DNA from: Dyella_A sp050749815
Lineage (GTDB): Bacteria > Pseudomonadota > Gammaproteobacteria > Xanthomonadales > Rhodanobacteraceae
DNA: 64,000 bases
Assembly: GCF_050749815.1 (NCBI RefSeq)
Contig: NZ_CP192735.1
Span: 496,001-560,000 of the forward strand
Direction: 5' to 3'
Under the pieces are notes generated by a model, which saw nothing but the letters and a program-made list of their open reading frames with translations, was not told the DNA's origin and made no database searches. Below are positions 18,431-27,303 of this stretch, piece after piece. Position 1 is the first letter of the stretch, and each line of letters opens with the position of its first letter. Made by a program: the position numbers and the translations under genes.

Positions 18431-18946
18431 ATGACGGCAGCCGGTCGGCGCGTCCTGATGGGACGCATCGTCGGGCTGTATGGCGTGCAGGGCTGGCTCA
18501 AGATCGAATCCTGGTCCGAGCCCCGCACGCGCATTTTCGATTACCAGCCCTGGCAGCTCTCCATGGCGCCGGGCCAAGTGGTCGAAGTGGCGGGCATCAA
18601 GGGCCGTCCGCAGGGCAAGGGGCTGATTTGCTTCCTGCCCGGGGTGGACACCCGCGAGAAGGCCGCGGCACTGGTGGGGCAGGACATCTATGTCGCCCGC
18701 GAGCTGCTGCCGCCGCCCGGCCAGGACGAGTATTACTGGGTGGACCTCGAAGGGCTTGAGGTCGTCACCACGGAAGGCGTGGCGTTGGGACGGGTCAGTC
18801 ACCTGTTCGCCACCGGCGCCAACGACGTGGTGGTGGTGCGGGACGGCGAGCGCGAGCGGCTGATCCCCTTCATCCAGGGCAATTACGTGCGTTCGGTGGA
18901 TTTGTCGGCCGGGCGCATGGTGGTGGACTGGGATCCCGAATTCTGA
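18431..18946 (+). CDS. rimM: Ribosome maturation factor RimM
   Basis: The 171-residue protein helps assemble the 30S head by binding S19. Its N-terminal barrel begins RRVLMGRIVGLYGVQGWLKI, and its C-terminal PRC barrel carries EYYWVDLEGLEV and LIPFIQGNYVRSVDL. It starts 2 bases after rpsP. Confidence 0.96.
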   Translation: MTAAGRRVLMGRIVGLYGVQGWLKIESWSEPRTRIFDYQPWQLSMAPGQVVEVAGIKGRPQGKGLICFLPGVDTREKAAALVGQDIYVARELLPPPGQDEYYWVDLEGLEVVTTEGVALGRVSHLFATGANDVVVVRDGERERLIPFIQGNYVRSVDLSAGRMVVDWDPEF

Positions 18947-18977
18947 GCCCCGTTGCTGCTCGGGAGTGGAGGGTCTG

Positions 18978-19739
18978 ATGCGCATCGATGTCGTCACGCT
19001 GTTTCCCGACTTCATGCGCCAGTGCGCCGCCGTCGGTGTGGTGGGGCGCGCTCAACAGCGCGAACTGCTGCAGGTGGAAGCCTGGAACCCGCGGGATTAC
19101 GCCACCGACAACTACCGCACCGTGGACGGCCGCACCTGTGGCGGCGGGCCCGGGATGGTGATGCTGATCGAGCCTTTGCGCGCGGCCCTCAAGGCGATGC
19201 GCGAGGCGGCACCGGAGCCGGTGCATGTGATTTACCTCAGTCCGCAGGGAGCGCGGCTGACGCAGGGCCGGGTGGAGTCGCTGGCAAAGCTGCCGCGGAT
19301 CGCCCTGCTGTGTGGACGTTATGAAGGTGTGGACGAGCGTCTGCTGGCGCGCGAGGTCGACGAGGAGCTTTCCATCGGCGACTATGTGCTGTCCGGCGGT
19401 GAGCTGGGCGCCGCGGTAATCATCGATGCCGTGGGCCGCTTGCAGGACGGTGCGTTGAACGACGCGCAGTCGGCGCAGCAGGATTCGTTTTCGGACGGCC
19501 TGCTGGATTGCCCGCACTACACGAAGCCGGTGCACGATGCACTGGGTGACGTGCCGGCGGTGTTGCTGTCCGGTGACCACGCGGCGATCCGCCGCTGGCG
19601 CCTGAAGCAGTCGCTGGGACGAACCTGGCTGCGCCGTCCCGACCTGCTGGCGCGACGGACCCTGGATGCAGAGTCTGCTGCGCTGCTGGATGAATTCCGC
19701 CGCGAATATCTGCGGCACAACGATGCGGCCAACGCGTGA
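18978..19739 (+). CDS. trmD: tRNA (guanine-N1)-methyltransferase TrmD
   Basis: This 253-residue SPOUT enzyme makes m1G37 in tRNAs and so prevents frameshifting. It starts MRIDVVTLFPDF and carries the knot motifs GGGPGMVML, ALLCGRYEGVDER and SIGDYVLSGGELGA. The ATG at 18978 fits the family start; an upstream in-frame ATG at 18966 lacks support. Confidence 0.97.
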   Translation: MRIDVVTLFPDFMRQCAAVGVVGRAQQRELLQVEAWNPRDYATDNYRTVDGRTCGGGPGMVMLIEPLRAALKAMREAAPEPVHVIYLSPQGARLTQGRVESLAKLPRIALLCGRYEGVDERLLAREVDEELSIGDYVLSGGELGAAVIIDAVGRLQDGALNDAQSAQQDSFSDGLLDCPHYTKPVHDALGDVPAVLLSGDHAAIRRWRLKQSLGRTWLRRPDLLARRTLDAESAALLDEFRREYLRHNDAANA

Positions 19740-19771
19740 CCGCAGTTATTGCATTTGACACAGGTGTTGCC

Positions 19772-20164
19772 ATGAACAAGATCATCGAACAGTTCGAATC
19801 CGAGCAGATCACCCGCCAGCTGCCGGACTTCGGCCCCGGCGACACCGTGGTGGTCAACGTCAAGGTGAAGGAAGGCAATCGCGAGCGCCTGCAGGCGTTC
19901 GAGGGCGTCGTCATCGCCAAGCGCAACCGCGGCCTGCATTCGGCCTTCACCGTGCGCAAGATCTCGCACGGCACCGGCGTGGAGCGCGTGTTCCAGGCGC
20001 ACAGCCCGACGATCGAGTCGGTCAGCGTGAAGCGCAAGGGCAAGGTGCGCGGCGCCAAGCTGTACTACCTGCGCAACCTCGAGGGCAAGGCCGCGCGCAT
20101 CAAGGAAGACATCGCTGCCGCCGCCGCCGCGAAGGCCGCCGCCAAGGCCGCTGCCGCCGAGTAA
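19772..20164 (+). CDS. rplS: 50S ribosomal protein L19
   Basis: The 130-residue L19 matches the family from MNKIIEQFESEQ through KIKGKVRGAKLYYLR-like residues. It ends in an Ala/Lys-rich tail (about 112-130) longer than the E. coli protein. It is the last gene of the operon and is followed by a strong intrinsic terminator. Confidence 0.96.
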   Translation: MNKIIEQFESEQITRQLPDFGPGDTVVVNVKVKEGNRERLQAFEGVVIAKRNRGLHSAFTVRKISHGTGVERVFQAHSPTIESVSVKRKGKVRGAKLYYLRNLEGKAARIKEDIAAAAAAKAAAKAAAAE

Positions 20165-20182
20165 TCCGCCCCGCAGGGCAGA

Positions 20183-20216
20183 AAAAAGCCGCGAAGGGCG
20201 ACCTTCGCGGCTTTTT
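20183..20216 (+). terminator. Intrinsic terminator of the rpsP-rplS operon
   Basis: A perfect 15-base stem (aaaaagccgcgaagg/ccttcgcggcttttt) with loop gcga starts 18 bases after the rplS stop and ends in a T run. The A/T flanks make it usable on both strands, so it may also serve fimX, which converges from the right. Confidence 0.92.
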
Positions 20217-20265
20217 GCTGGGCGTCTTTCGAGGCCTGACGTTCGGCGATTGACGCCGGACCGCC

Positions 20266-22311
20266 TCAGTTGACCAGCCGCTGCGGTTCCTGCAGGAAGT
20301 TGCCCTGCACGAAATCCACGCCGCAGGCGAACAGCAGCGAGGTGCTGCTGGCGTCCTCTACCCATTCGGCCACGGTGATGCGATTCATCTCGCGCGCCTG
20401 GTGGCAGATCTCGGCGATCTTCTTCTGGTTCTCCGGGTGCTGCGGCAGCTGCGCCATGTAGGAGCGGTCGATCTTGAGGTAGTCCGCATCCACGTGGTTG
20501 AGCAGCTGGAACGAGTTGAGGCCCGAGCCGAACTGTTCCAGCGCGAAGCGGCCGCCGAACTTCTTCCAGCCGGTGACGAATTCCTGCGCGGGGCGCAGCA
20601 GGGTCACCACTTTGCTCTCGGTCATTTCCAGCACGATCTGGCCGTTCTTGAGCCCGGCCTTGCGGATCTGCTCGCCCAACCACGGCAGCAGCGTGGCGTC
20701 CTGGATCGAGTCGGCGGTGAGCTTGACGAAGAACGTGGTGTGGATGCCCTGGCCGTCGCGCGCACGCAGGATCTCGATCGCCTTGTTCAACACCCAGCGG
20801 TCGATCGCCACGCTCAGGCCGTGCTGCTCGGCGATCGGCATGAAGAAGCCCGGCAGCACCTCGCCCTGCGGGCCGTTCATGCGCAGCAGGATTTCCGAAT
20901 ACTCGCCCTCGGCGTCCTGCAGGCTGATGGTGTGCTGGTGGTAGAGCACGAAGCCGTCGTTGGCCAGCGCCTGCTGCAACAACTGCAGCCAGTAGCGTTC
21001 GCGCTCGGCGTCGGCCTTCTCGCGCGCCGCCGGATCATGCACCTCGACCCGGCCGCCGCCCTGGCTGAGCACATTGCGCAGCGCCTGGCTGGCCTGGTTG
21101 AGCAGCAGTTCCGCGTTGGCGTTCTTCTCGCCCAGCAGGCTGCCGCCGACGCTGATCGAGACCGTGATGGACTGGTTGCCGAGGTCGAAGATCTCCCCGG
21201 CGATACGCTGCTGCAGGCCGGCGATCCAGGCCTTCACCGCCTCGTCGTTGCGATCGCGCAGCACCACGCCGAGCGTGTGCTCGGCCAGCAGGCCGGCCAC
21301 GTCGTCCTCGCCCAGCTCGCCGCTGACCCGATTGGCGAAGGCGGCCAGCAGTTCGTCGGCCTTGCCCATGCCGACGCTGTCGATCAGGCCGTTCCAGTTG
21401 TCCGGCTCCACCAGCAGCAGGCTCTGGCCCTTGGTGCCCTTGGCCGCGGCGGTGACCGCGTCGTCGATGAATTCCAGTGTGCGGGCGCGGTTGTACAGGC
21501 CGGTCACCGGATCACGCTGCAGCTGCTCGACCAGCTGCGGGTCGACCTGCTGACGGCGGAACACGATCTGCAGGCAAGGCTCACCCTCGAAGGTGGCGTG
21601 CGCGAATTCCACGGTGGCCGGGAAGCTGCTGCCGTCGGAGCGGCGCGCCTGCAGCTCGATGTGCTGCGCCGCCTTCTCGTTGCGGGCGTGGCTGCGCAGC
21701 AGGTTCTTGAACTCTTCCGCATCGCTGCTGCTGATGAGGTCGAGCACCGGCAGGCACAGCAGGTCGTCGAAATCCTCGTAGCCGAAGGTGTCCAGATAGG
21801 CCTTGTTGGCGCGCACGTGCATGCCGTCGTGGACGAAGGCGATCGGATCGGTGGACGAATCCAGCAGGGCGTCGGCGCGGCGTTCGGACTCCCGCAGGGC
21901 GGCCTCGAGCAGGCGCACCTGGCGGCGCGTCTGCAGCGCCTCGTGCTCGCGCTGCAGCACCGTCAGCAGCTGCTTGGGCTGGCTGCGGATGGCGATACCG
22001 CGCACGCCGGCATTGAACATGTCGGCCACGACTTGGTTGTCCATCTGCGCGACCAGGGCAACCAGCGAGAAGTCCCGGCCGTGCGCCTCGATCTGCTGGG
22101 CCACGTCGCGCAGGGGCAGCTTCGCCGGCACCGGGTCGTACAGCACGATGTCCGGCGCCAACTCGTCCAGTGCCGCCTGGATTTCCTCCGTGCTGGTCGC
22201 CCGCGCCGGCCGCACCGCAATGCCGCCGTTGCGCAATAGGCTGATGATCTGCTCGGCGTCCTCGACCGGGGTCTCGACGAACAGGATCTTGATCACGGAA
22301 TCTTTTTTCAT
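20266..22311 (-). CDS. fimX: FimX-like c-di-GMP receptor (REC-PAS-GGDEF-EAL, degenerate)
   Basis: The 681-residue protein has four parts: a response-regulator-like domain (about 6-120), a PAS domain (about 140-260), a GGDEF-like domain (about 265-430) and an EAL-like domain (about 440-675). The GGDEF signature is replaced by LLAEHTLGVVL. The EAL signature reads EILLRM, so neither synthesis nor hydrolysis of c-di-GMP is expected; the LEQFGSGLNSFQLLNHVDADYLKID region is typical of FimX. In Xanthomonas and Pseudomonas FimX binds c-di-GMP and promotes type IV pilus assembly and twitching. The ATG at 22311 was used; an in-frame GTG lies 6 bases upstream. Confidence 0.88.
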   Translation of the reverse strand: MKKDSVIKILFVETPVEDAEQIISLLRNGGIAVRPARATSTEEIQAALDELAPDIVLYDPVPAKLPLRDVAQQIEAHGRDFSLVALVAQMDNQVVADMFNAGVRGIAIRSQPKQLLTVLQREHEALQTRRQVRLLEAALRESERRADALLDSSTDPIAFVHDGMHVRANKAYLDTFGYEDFDDLLCLPVLDLISSSDAEEFKNLLRSHARNEKAAQHIELQARRSDGSSFPATVEFAHATFEGEPCLQIVFRRQQVDPQLVEQLQRDPVTGLYNRARTLEFIDDAVTAAAKGTKGQSLLLVEPDNWNGLIDSVGMGKADELLAAFANRVSGELGEDDVAGLLAEHTLGVVLRDRNDEAVKAWIAGLQQRIAGEIFDLGNQSITVSISVGGSLLGEKNANAELLLNQASQALRNVLSQGGGRVEVHDPAAREKADAERERYWLQLLQQALANDGFVLYHQHTISLQDAEGEYSEILLRMNGPQGEVLPGFFMPIAEQHGLSVAIDRWVLNKAIEILRARDGQGIHTTFFVKLTADSIQDATLLPWLGEQIRKAGLKNGQIVLEMTESKVVTLLRPAQEFVTGWKKFGGRFALEQFGSGLNSFQLLNHVDADYLKIDRSYMAQLPQHPENQKKIAEICHQAREMNRITVAEWVEDASSTSLLFACGVDFVQGNFLQEPQRLVN

Positions 22312-22447
22312 GGACACATCGAAAGGCTTGTTGAGCCCTGGCCATCGCGTCGACGGTCAAGAGCACCACGGGGCGTAGGCAAGGGTTGTAACGGATTCCT
22401 GCACGGGCCGCCACCACGGCGCCGTCCGCGAGCGACGCCGGTCGCGT

Positions 22448-23458
22448 TCACAACGGGCGCTTGGACGTATCGCCGGCCACCTCGCGCACCAGCCGTGGCA
22501 CCAGGTAGCCGGGCAGACGGGCGCGCATGGCCTCCACCAGGGCCAGCGCCCGATCGTCGTCGACCTCGAAATGGGCGGCGCCCTGCACGCGATCGAGCTG
22601 GTGCAGGTAGTACGGCAGCACGCCCGCGGTGAATAGTCGCTCGGAGAGCTCGATCAGGGCGTCTTCCTGATCGTTGATTCCGCGCAGCAGGACGGCCTGG
22701 TTGAGCAGTGTCGCGCCCGCCGCGCGCAGGCCGGCGCAGGCGGCGTCCACCGCCGCATCGAATTCGTTGGCGTGGTTGGCATGCAGCACCACCACTTTTT
22801 GCAGGGGCAGCGCGGACAGCCAGCCGAGGAAGGCCTCATCGATGCGGTCGGGCAGCACCACCGGCAACCGCGTGTGGATGCGCAGCCGGGTGACGTGGGG
22901 AAGCTCGGCCAGGCCGCGGGTGAGTTCTTCCAGTTTGCTGGTGGTCAGCGCCAGCGGATCGCCACCGGAGAGGATCAGCTCGGTGATGCTGGGGTCGGCG
23001 CGCAGATGCGCCAGCGCCTGCCGCCACTGGCCGGCGGCAGCCATCTCCTCGCCGTACGGGAAGTGCCGGCGAAAACAGTAGCGACAGTTCACCGCGCAGC
23101 TGCCGCTGGCGATCAGCAGGGCGCGGCCTTCGTACTTGTGCAGCAGCCCCTGTGATTCACGCGCGGCGAGATCGCCCACGGCGTCCGTCGAAAAGCCCTC
23201 GACGTCCTCCAGCTCCGCCAGCTGGGGCAGTACCTGCAGCAGCAGGGGGTCGCGCGGATCGCCATGGCGCATGCGTGCCACGAACCCCCGAGGTACGCGC
23301 AGGGTGAAGCCGGCGTCGTCCCTGGGAAGTTGCGGCGCCAGCGCATCCAGACCCAGCAACTCCAGCAGCTCGGCCGGATCGGTGATGGCCTCGCGCCAGA
23401 GCTGGCGCCAGTCCGGAGCGGGCGACGATAGGCGGGCGCTGGGGCTTGCGGTTATCAT
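22448..23458 (-). CDS. epmB: EF-P beta-lysylation protein EpmB (lysine 2,3-aminomutase family)
   Basis: This 336-residue radical-SAM/PLP enzyme turns alpha-lysine into beta-lysine for modification of EF-P. The cluster motif is C-x3-C-x2-C in CAVNCRYC, followed by FRRHFPYGE and LSGGDPLALTT. Shorter length than clostridial aminomutases and divergent placement next to efp (88 bases between starts) identify it as EpmB. The ligase EpmA is not in the window. Confidence 0.94.
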   Translation of the reverse strand: MITASPSARLSSPAPDWRQLWREAITDPAELLELLGLDALAPQLPRDDAGFTLRVPRGFVARMRHGDPRDPLLLQVLPQLAELEDVEGFSTDAVGDLAARESQGLLHKYEGRALLIASGSCAVNCRYCFRRHFPYGEEMAAAGQWRQALAHLRADPSITELILSGGDPLALTTSKLEELTRGLAELPHVTRLRIHTRLPVVLPDRIDEAFLGWLSALPLQKVVVLHANHANEFDAAVDAACAGLRAAGATLLNQAVLLRGINDQEDALIELSERLFTAGVLPYYLHQLDRVQGAAHFEVDDDRALALVEAMRARLPGYLVPRLVREVAGDTSKRPL

Positions 23459-23546
23459 GGTGGACCCTGGAACGGGCCCAGAAGCCCGGCAAAGCATTCA
23501 TTTTAGCCGCCCCGCGGGGCGGAATTACCTCTGGAGCAGATAGCGC

Positions 23547-24128
23547 ATGGCGACCCTTGGCCTCAATGACGTCAAAACGGGCAAGAAGATCCTTCACAAC
23601 GGTGATCCGTGGGTCATTACCGAGGCGGACTTCATCAAGCCGGGCAAGGGCCAGGCGTTCACCCGCATCCGCATCCGCAACCTCAAGGACGGCCGCACCA
23701 CCGAGCAGACGCTGAAGTCCAGCGACTCGTTCGAGGAAGCCGACGCGGTCGACACCGACATGCAGCTGTCCTTTATCGACGGCATCGGCAACGACCGCGT
23801 GTGGAACTTCATGAACATGGAAACGTTCGAGATGTTCCCCGCCTCGCTGGCCGCCATGGGCGATGCCTGGAAGTGGCTCAAGGGTGAGGAGGAGTGCGTG
23901 GTCACCCTGTTCAACGGCGGCATCATCGCCGTGCAGCCGCCGAAGTTCGTCGAGCTGAAGATCGTCGAGACCGACCCGGGCGTGCGCGGCGACACCTCCG
24001 GCGGCGGCGGCAAGCCGGCCACGCTGGAAACCGGTGCCGTGGTGCGCGTGCCGCTGTTCGTCAATCAGGACGAGATCATCAAGGTCGATACCCGCACCGG
24101 CGAGTACGACAGCCGCGTCGGCAAGTGA
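23547..24128 (+). CDS. efp: Elongation factor P
   Basis: EF-P relieves ribosome stalling at proline runs. The 193-residue protein has the three-domain EF-P sequence, and its tip loop reads KPGKGQAF with Lys34 as the modification site. That position fits beta-lysylation by the divergent epmB product. A ctggag ribosome site lies 11 bases upstream of the ATG. Confidence 0.97.
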   Translation: MATLGLNDVKTGKKILHNGDPWVITEADFIKPGKGQAFTRIRIRNLKDGRTTEQTLKSSDSFEEADAVDTDMQLSFIDGIGNDRVWNFMNMETFEMFPASLAAMGDAWKWLKGEEECVVTLFNGGIIAVQPPKFVELKIVETDPGVRGDTSGGGGKPATLETGAVVRVPLFVNQDEIIKVDTRTGEYDSRVGK

Positions 24129-24304
24129 CGCACCGGCGCGCGGGCCACGCCCGCGTCTTCGCCGGCGCATCATCCCGGCGAACGTCGGGATCCTGAAGCC
24201 AGGAAGCCAGGGGGCGGGCGCCGCAAGGTACCGCCCCTTGTCGTATTCGCATCAAACGCGGCGGCCATGATGGCCGTGCGCGTTCCGGACACAGTGAGGT
24301 GAAG

Positions 24305-25636
24305 ATGAGTTCCATGCCGCCGAAGTCGGTCGATCTGGTCATCGAGGCACGTTGGATCGTGCCGGTCGAACCCCACGCCGTGGTGCTGGAGCAGCATGCG
24401 GTGGTGGTCGACGCCGACCGCATCGTCGCCCTGCTGCCGATCGCCGAGGCGCGCGTCGCCTACGCGCCGCGCGAGCGGGTGGAGCTGGGCGAGCACGCCT
24501 TGATCCCCGGCCTGATCAACAGCCACACGCACAACCCGATGACCCTGCTGCGCGGCCTGGCCGACGACCTGCCGCTGATGACCTGGCTGCAGGATCACAT
24601 CTGGCCGGCCGAGGCCAAGGTGATCGGGCCGGAGTTCGTGCGCGATGGCGTGGAGCTTGCGGTGGCCGAGATGCTGCGCGGCGGCACCACCTGCGCCAAC
24701 GAGAACTACTTCTTTCCCGACGCCATCGGCGCCACCTACCGCAAGCTGGGTTTCCGCGCGGTGGTCGGCCTGCCGGTGATCGAGTTCCCGACCGCCTGGG
24801 CCAAGACCCAGGACGAATATTTCGAGCGCGCCGGCGAGGTGCACGACAGCTTCCTCGGCGATCCGCTGGTGGGCACCGCGTTCGCGCCGCATGCACCGTA
24901 CACGGTGTCCGACGCCAGTTTCGAGCGCATCCGCGTGCTGGCCGACCAGCTCGACATCCCGGTCCACCTGCACCTGCACGAGACTGCGCACGAGGTGGAG
25001 GAAGAAAAGAAGAAGAGCGGCCTGCGTCCGTTCCAGCGGCTGCAGAAGCTGGGCCTGGTCAACGATCGCCTGATCGCCGTGCACATGACCCAGGCCACCG
25101 ACGCGGAAATCGCCGCCTGCGCCGAGGCCGGCGTGTCGGTGGTGCATTGTCCCGAATCGAACCTCAAGCTGGCCTCGGGCTTCTGCCCGGCGGAGAAGTT
25201 CCGTCGGGCCGGCGTCAACCTGGCCGTCGCCACCGACGGCTGTGCGTCCAACAACGATCTGGACATGTTCGGCGAGATGCGCACCGCGGCGATTCTGGCC
25301 AAGGCGGTGGCGCAGGATGCAGCCGCGTTCGATGCTGCTTCCGCACTGCGTGCCGGCACGCTCAACGCGGCCCGCGCGATGGGCCTGGAAGACAAGGTCG
25401 GCTCGATCGAGGTGGGCAAGCAGGCCGACCTCGCCGCCGTGCGCCTGAGCGACCTGGAGACCCAGCCGCTGTTCCACGTCGCCTCGCAGCTGGTCTACGC
25501 CACCGGCCGCCACCAGGTCACCGACGTGTGGATTGCCGGCCGCCGCAAGCTGGCGGGGCGCCAGCTGGTGGACATGGACGTGGAGGCGATCCTCGCCCGC
25601 ACGCGGCAGTGGCGTGAACGGATTGCCGCGGTATGA
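24305..25636 (+). CDS. mtaD: TRZ/ATZ family amidohydrolase, probable 5-methylthioadenosine/S-adenosylhomocysteine deaminase
   Basis: The 443-residue enzyme has the metal-binding SHTHNPMTLLRG motif, HLHLHET, the VHMT histidine and the late Asp in VATDGCASNNDLDMF. This set belongs to MtaD-type deaminases acting on methylthioadenosine or S-adenosylhomocysteine. Other TRZ/ATZ hydrolases share the fold, so the substrate is inferred. Its last 4 bases overlap the yciI-like start, and the operon runs on to ubiG, which produces S-adenosylhomocysteine. The ATG at 24305 is preferred over an in-frame GTG at 24299. Confidence 0.83.
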   Translation: MSSMPPKSVDLVIEARWIVPVEPHAVVLEQHAVVVDADRIVALLPIAEARVAYAPRERVELGEHALIPGLINSHTHNPMTLLRGLADDLPLMTWLQDHIWPAEAKVIGPEFVRDGVELAVAEMLRGGTTCANENYFFPDAIGATYRKLGFRAVVGLPVIEFPTAWAKTQDEYFERAGEVHDSFLGDPLVGTAFAPHAPYTVSDASFERIRVLADQLDIPVHLHLHETAHEVEEEKKKSGLRPFQRLQKLGLVNDRLIAVHMTQATDAEIAACAEAGVSVVHCPESNLKLASGFCPAEKFRRAGVNLAVATDGCASNNDLDMFGEMRTAAILAKAVAQDAAAFDAASALRAGTLNAARAMGLEDKVGSIEVGKQADLAAVRLSDLETQPLFHVASQLVYATGRHQVTDVWIAGRRKLAGRQLVDMDVEAILARTRQWRERIAAV

Positions 25637-25896
25637 GCGTGCGGCCCCTGTTTCTCGTCATGCTGATGCGCCGTCCAGTGGTGGACCCGGCGGCCATCGT
25701 GGCGCATCGCGCCTTCCTCGACGCCCTACGTGCCGAGGGCGTGCTGGAGCGCTCCGGTCCCTTCGCCGACAAGAGCGGCGGTGCGTATCTGATCCACGCC
25801 GACGATCTCGCTGCGGCGCAGGCGATCGTGGCACGCGACCCGGCCAGTACCAGCGGCGGCTGGGACATCACCATCCATGAATGGCAGGCGCTCTGA
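25633..25896 (+). CDS. YciI family protein
   Basis: The 87-residue single-domain protein has the YciI ferredoxin-like fold pattern: an initial hydrophobic strand (RPLFLVMLMRR), the conserved His in AHRAFLDAL, GPFADKSGGAYLI, and the terminal WDITIHEW. The biochemical role of most YciI proteins is unknown. The start overlaps the stop of mtaD by ATGA, and ubiG follows after 22 bases. Confidence 0.85.
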   Translation: MSVRPLFLVMLMRRPVVDPAAIVAHRAFLDALRAEGVLERSGPFADKSGGAYLIHADDLAAAQAIVARDPASTSGGWDITIHEWQAL

Positions 25897-25918
25897 GCGC
25901 AGCCCGGGAGTTCCGACC

Positions 25919-26629
25919 ATGCAGACCTCACACGCCAACGTCAGCCCCGAGGAAATTGCCCGCTTCGACAAGCTGGCCGCCCGCTGGTGGGACCCGGACG
26001 GCGAGTCGCGCCCGCTGCACGACCTCAACCCGGTGCGTGCGGCGTATGTGGCCGAGCGCGTCGCGCTGCAGGGCGCGAAGGTGGCCGACGTCGGCTGCGG
26101 CGGTGGCCTGCTCAGCGAGGCGCTGGCGCGCGACGGCGCCCAGGTCACCGGTATCGACCTGGGTGAGAAGGTGATCGAGATCGCCAAGCTGCATCTGTAC
26201 GAGTCGAATCTCGCGGTCGACTACCGCGTGCAGTCCTCCGCCGAGCTGGCAACGGCCGAGCCGGCCAGCTTCGACGCGGTGTGCTGCATGGAGATGATCG
26301 AGCACGTGCCCGACCCGGAGGCGCTGGTCAACGACCTGGCGGCGATGCTCAAGCCGGGCGGCCGGCTGTTCATGTCCACCTTGAACCGCACGCCGGTGGC
26401 GTTCGGCGCCGCAATTCTGGGTGCGGAGTACCTGATGCGCCTGCTGCCGCGCGGCACGCATCACTACGCGCAGTTCCTCAAGCCATCGGAACTGGCGCGG
26501 CTGTTGCGTCACGCCGCGCTGGAGCTGGAAGACGTTTCGGGCCTGGCCTACAACCCGCTCACCCGCAAGGCCTGGTTGAGCCGCCTCACCGCGGTCAACT
26601 ACGTGCTGTGCGCGCGCAAGCCGGCATGA
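25919..26629 (+). CDS. ubiG: Ubiquinone biosynthesis O-methyltransferase UbiG
   Basis: The 236-residue SAM methyltransferase carries out both O-methylations of ubiquinone synthesis. It opens ANVSPEEIARFDKLAARWWDP, has the SAM motif VADVGCGGGLL, the post-I acidic IDLGEKVIEIAK, and the typical FMSTLNRTP and GTHHYAQFLKP segments. The start overlaps nothing upstream, and its stop overlaps the gph ATG (ATGA). Confidence 0.96.
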   Translation: MQTSHANVSPEEIARFDKLAARWWDPDGESRPLHDLNPVRAAYVAERVALQGAKVADVGCGGGLLSEALARDGAQVTGIDLGEKVIEIAKLHLYESNLAVDYRVQSSAELATAEPASFDAVCCMEMIEHVPDPEALVNDLAAMLKPGGRLFMSTLNRTPVAFGAAILGAEYLMRLLPRGTHHYAQFLKPSELARLLRHAALELEDVSGLAYNPLTRKAWLSRLTAVNYVLCARKPA

Positions 26630-27303
26630 AGCCGCGGCCCGCCCGCATCGAAGGCGTGCTGTTCGATCTGGACGGCACCCTGCTCGACAGCGCACCGGAC
26701 CTCTACGCCGCACTCGTTCGCCAGTGCGCGGAAGAGGGCGTTGCCGCGCCGGATTACGCGGTGGTGCGCGAAGTGGTGTCGCGCGGCTCGCGGGCGATCC
26801 TGCGTTGTGCGTTTTCCGATCGGGGCGAGCCCGCGATCGAGGCGCTGGTGCCGCGCTATCTCGCCTTGTACGAAGCGCTGCTGGCGCAGGACACGCACGC
26901 CTTCGACGGCGTCGAGGCGCTGCTCGCGCAGCTCGAGGCGCGCGGCATCCGCTGGGGCGTGGTCACCAACAAGCCGGGCTTCCTCACCGATGCGCTGCTG
27001 GCGCGCATCGGCTGGGATGCACGCGCGGCCGCCGTAGTGTCCGGCGATACCCTGCCGGTGAAGAAGCCCGATCCGGCGCCGGTGCGGCTCGCCTGCGAGC
27101 GCGCTGGCATCGACCCGGCGCGCAGCGTGTTCGTGGGCGATGACCGGCGCGACGTGATCGCCGGCGCTGCCGCCGGCCTGTACACCGTGGCCGTGCGCTG
27201 GGGCTATCTCGACGGCGGCAACCCGGACGACTGGCAGGCCGACTGCGTGATCGATCATCCGGACGAGCTCAGCGCGTGGTTCCCGGCCGAGGTGTCGGCA
27301 TGA
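26626..27303 (+). CDS. gph: HAD phosphatase, phosphoglycolate phosphatase / MupP type
   Basis: The 225-residue HAD protein has the nucleophile motif FDLDGTLLDSAPD near the N-terminus, the Thr of VVTNKP, the Lys of LPVKKPDP and the acidic pair in FVGDDRRD. Family members hydrolyse 2-phosphoglycolate. In Pseudomonas the copy next to ubiG is MupP, an N-acetylmuramic acid 6-phosphate phosphatase of cell-wall recycling, so that is an equally good call here. Both ends overlap neighbours by ATGA. Confidence 0.85.
   Translation: MKPRPARIEGVLFDLDGTLLDSAPDLYAALVRQCAEEGVAAPDYAVVREVVSRGSRAILRCAFSDRGEPAIEALVPRYLALYEALLAQDTHAFDGVEALLAQLEARGIRWGVVTNKPGFLTDALLARIGWDARAAAVVSGDTLPVKKPDPAPVRLACERAGIDPARSVFVGDDRRDVIAGAAAGLYTVAVRWGYLDGGNPDDWQADCVIDHPDELSAWFPAEVSA

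Noticed and set aside
20401..22239. A 612-codon plus-strand frame antisense to fimX.
   Set aside because: Low-complexity composition and no motifs, whereas fimX has a full domain set.
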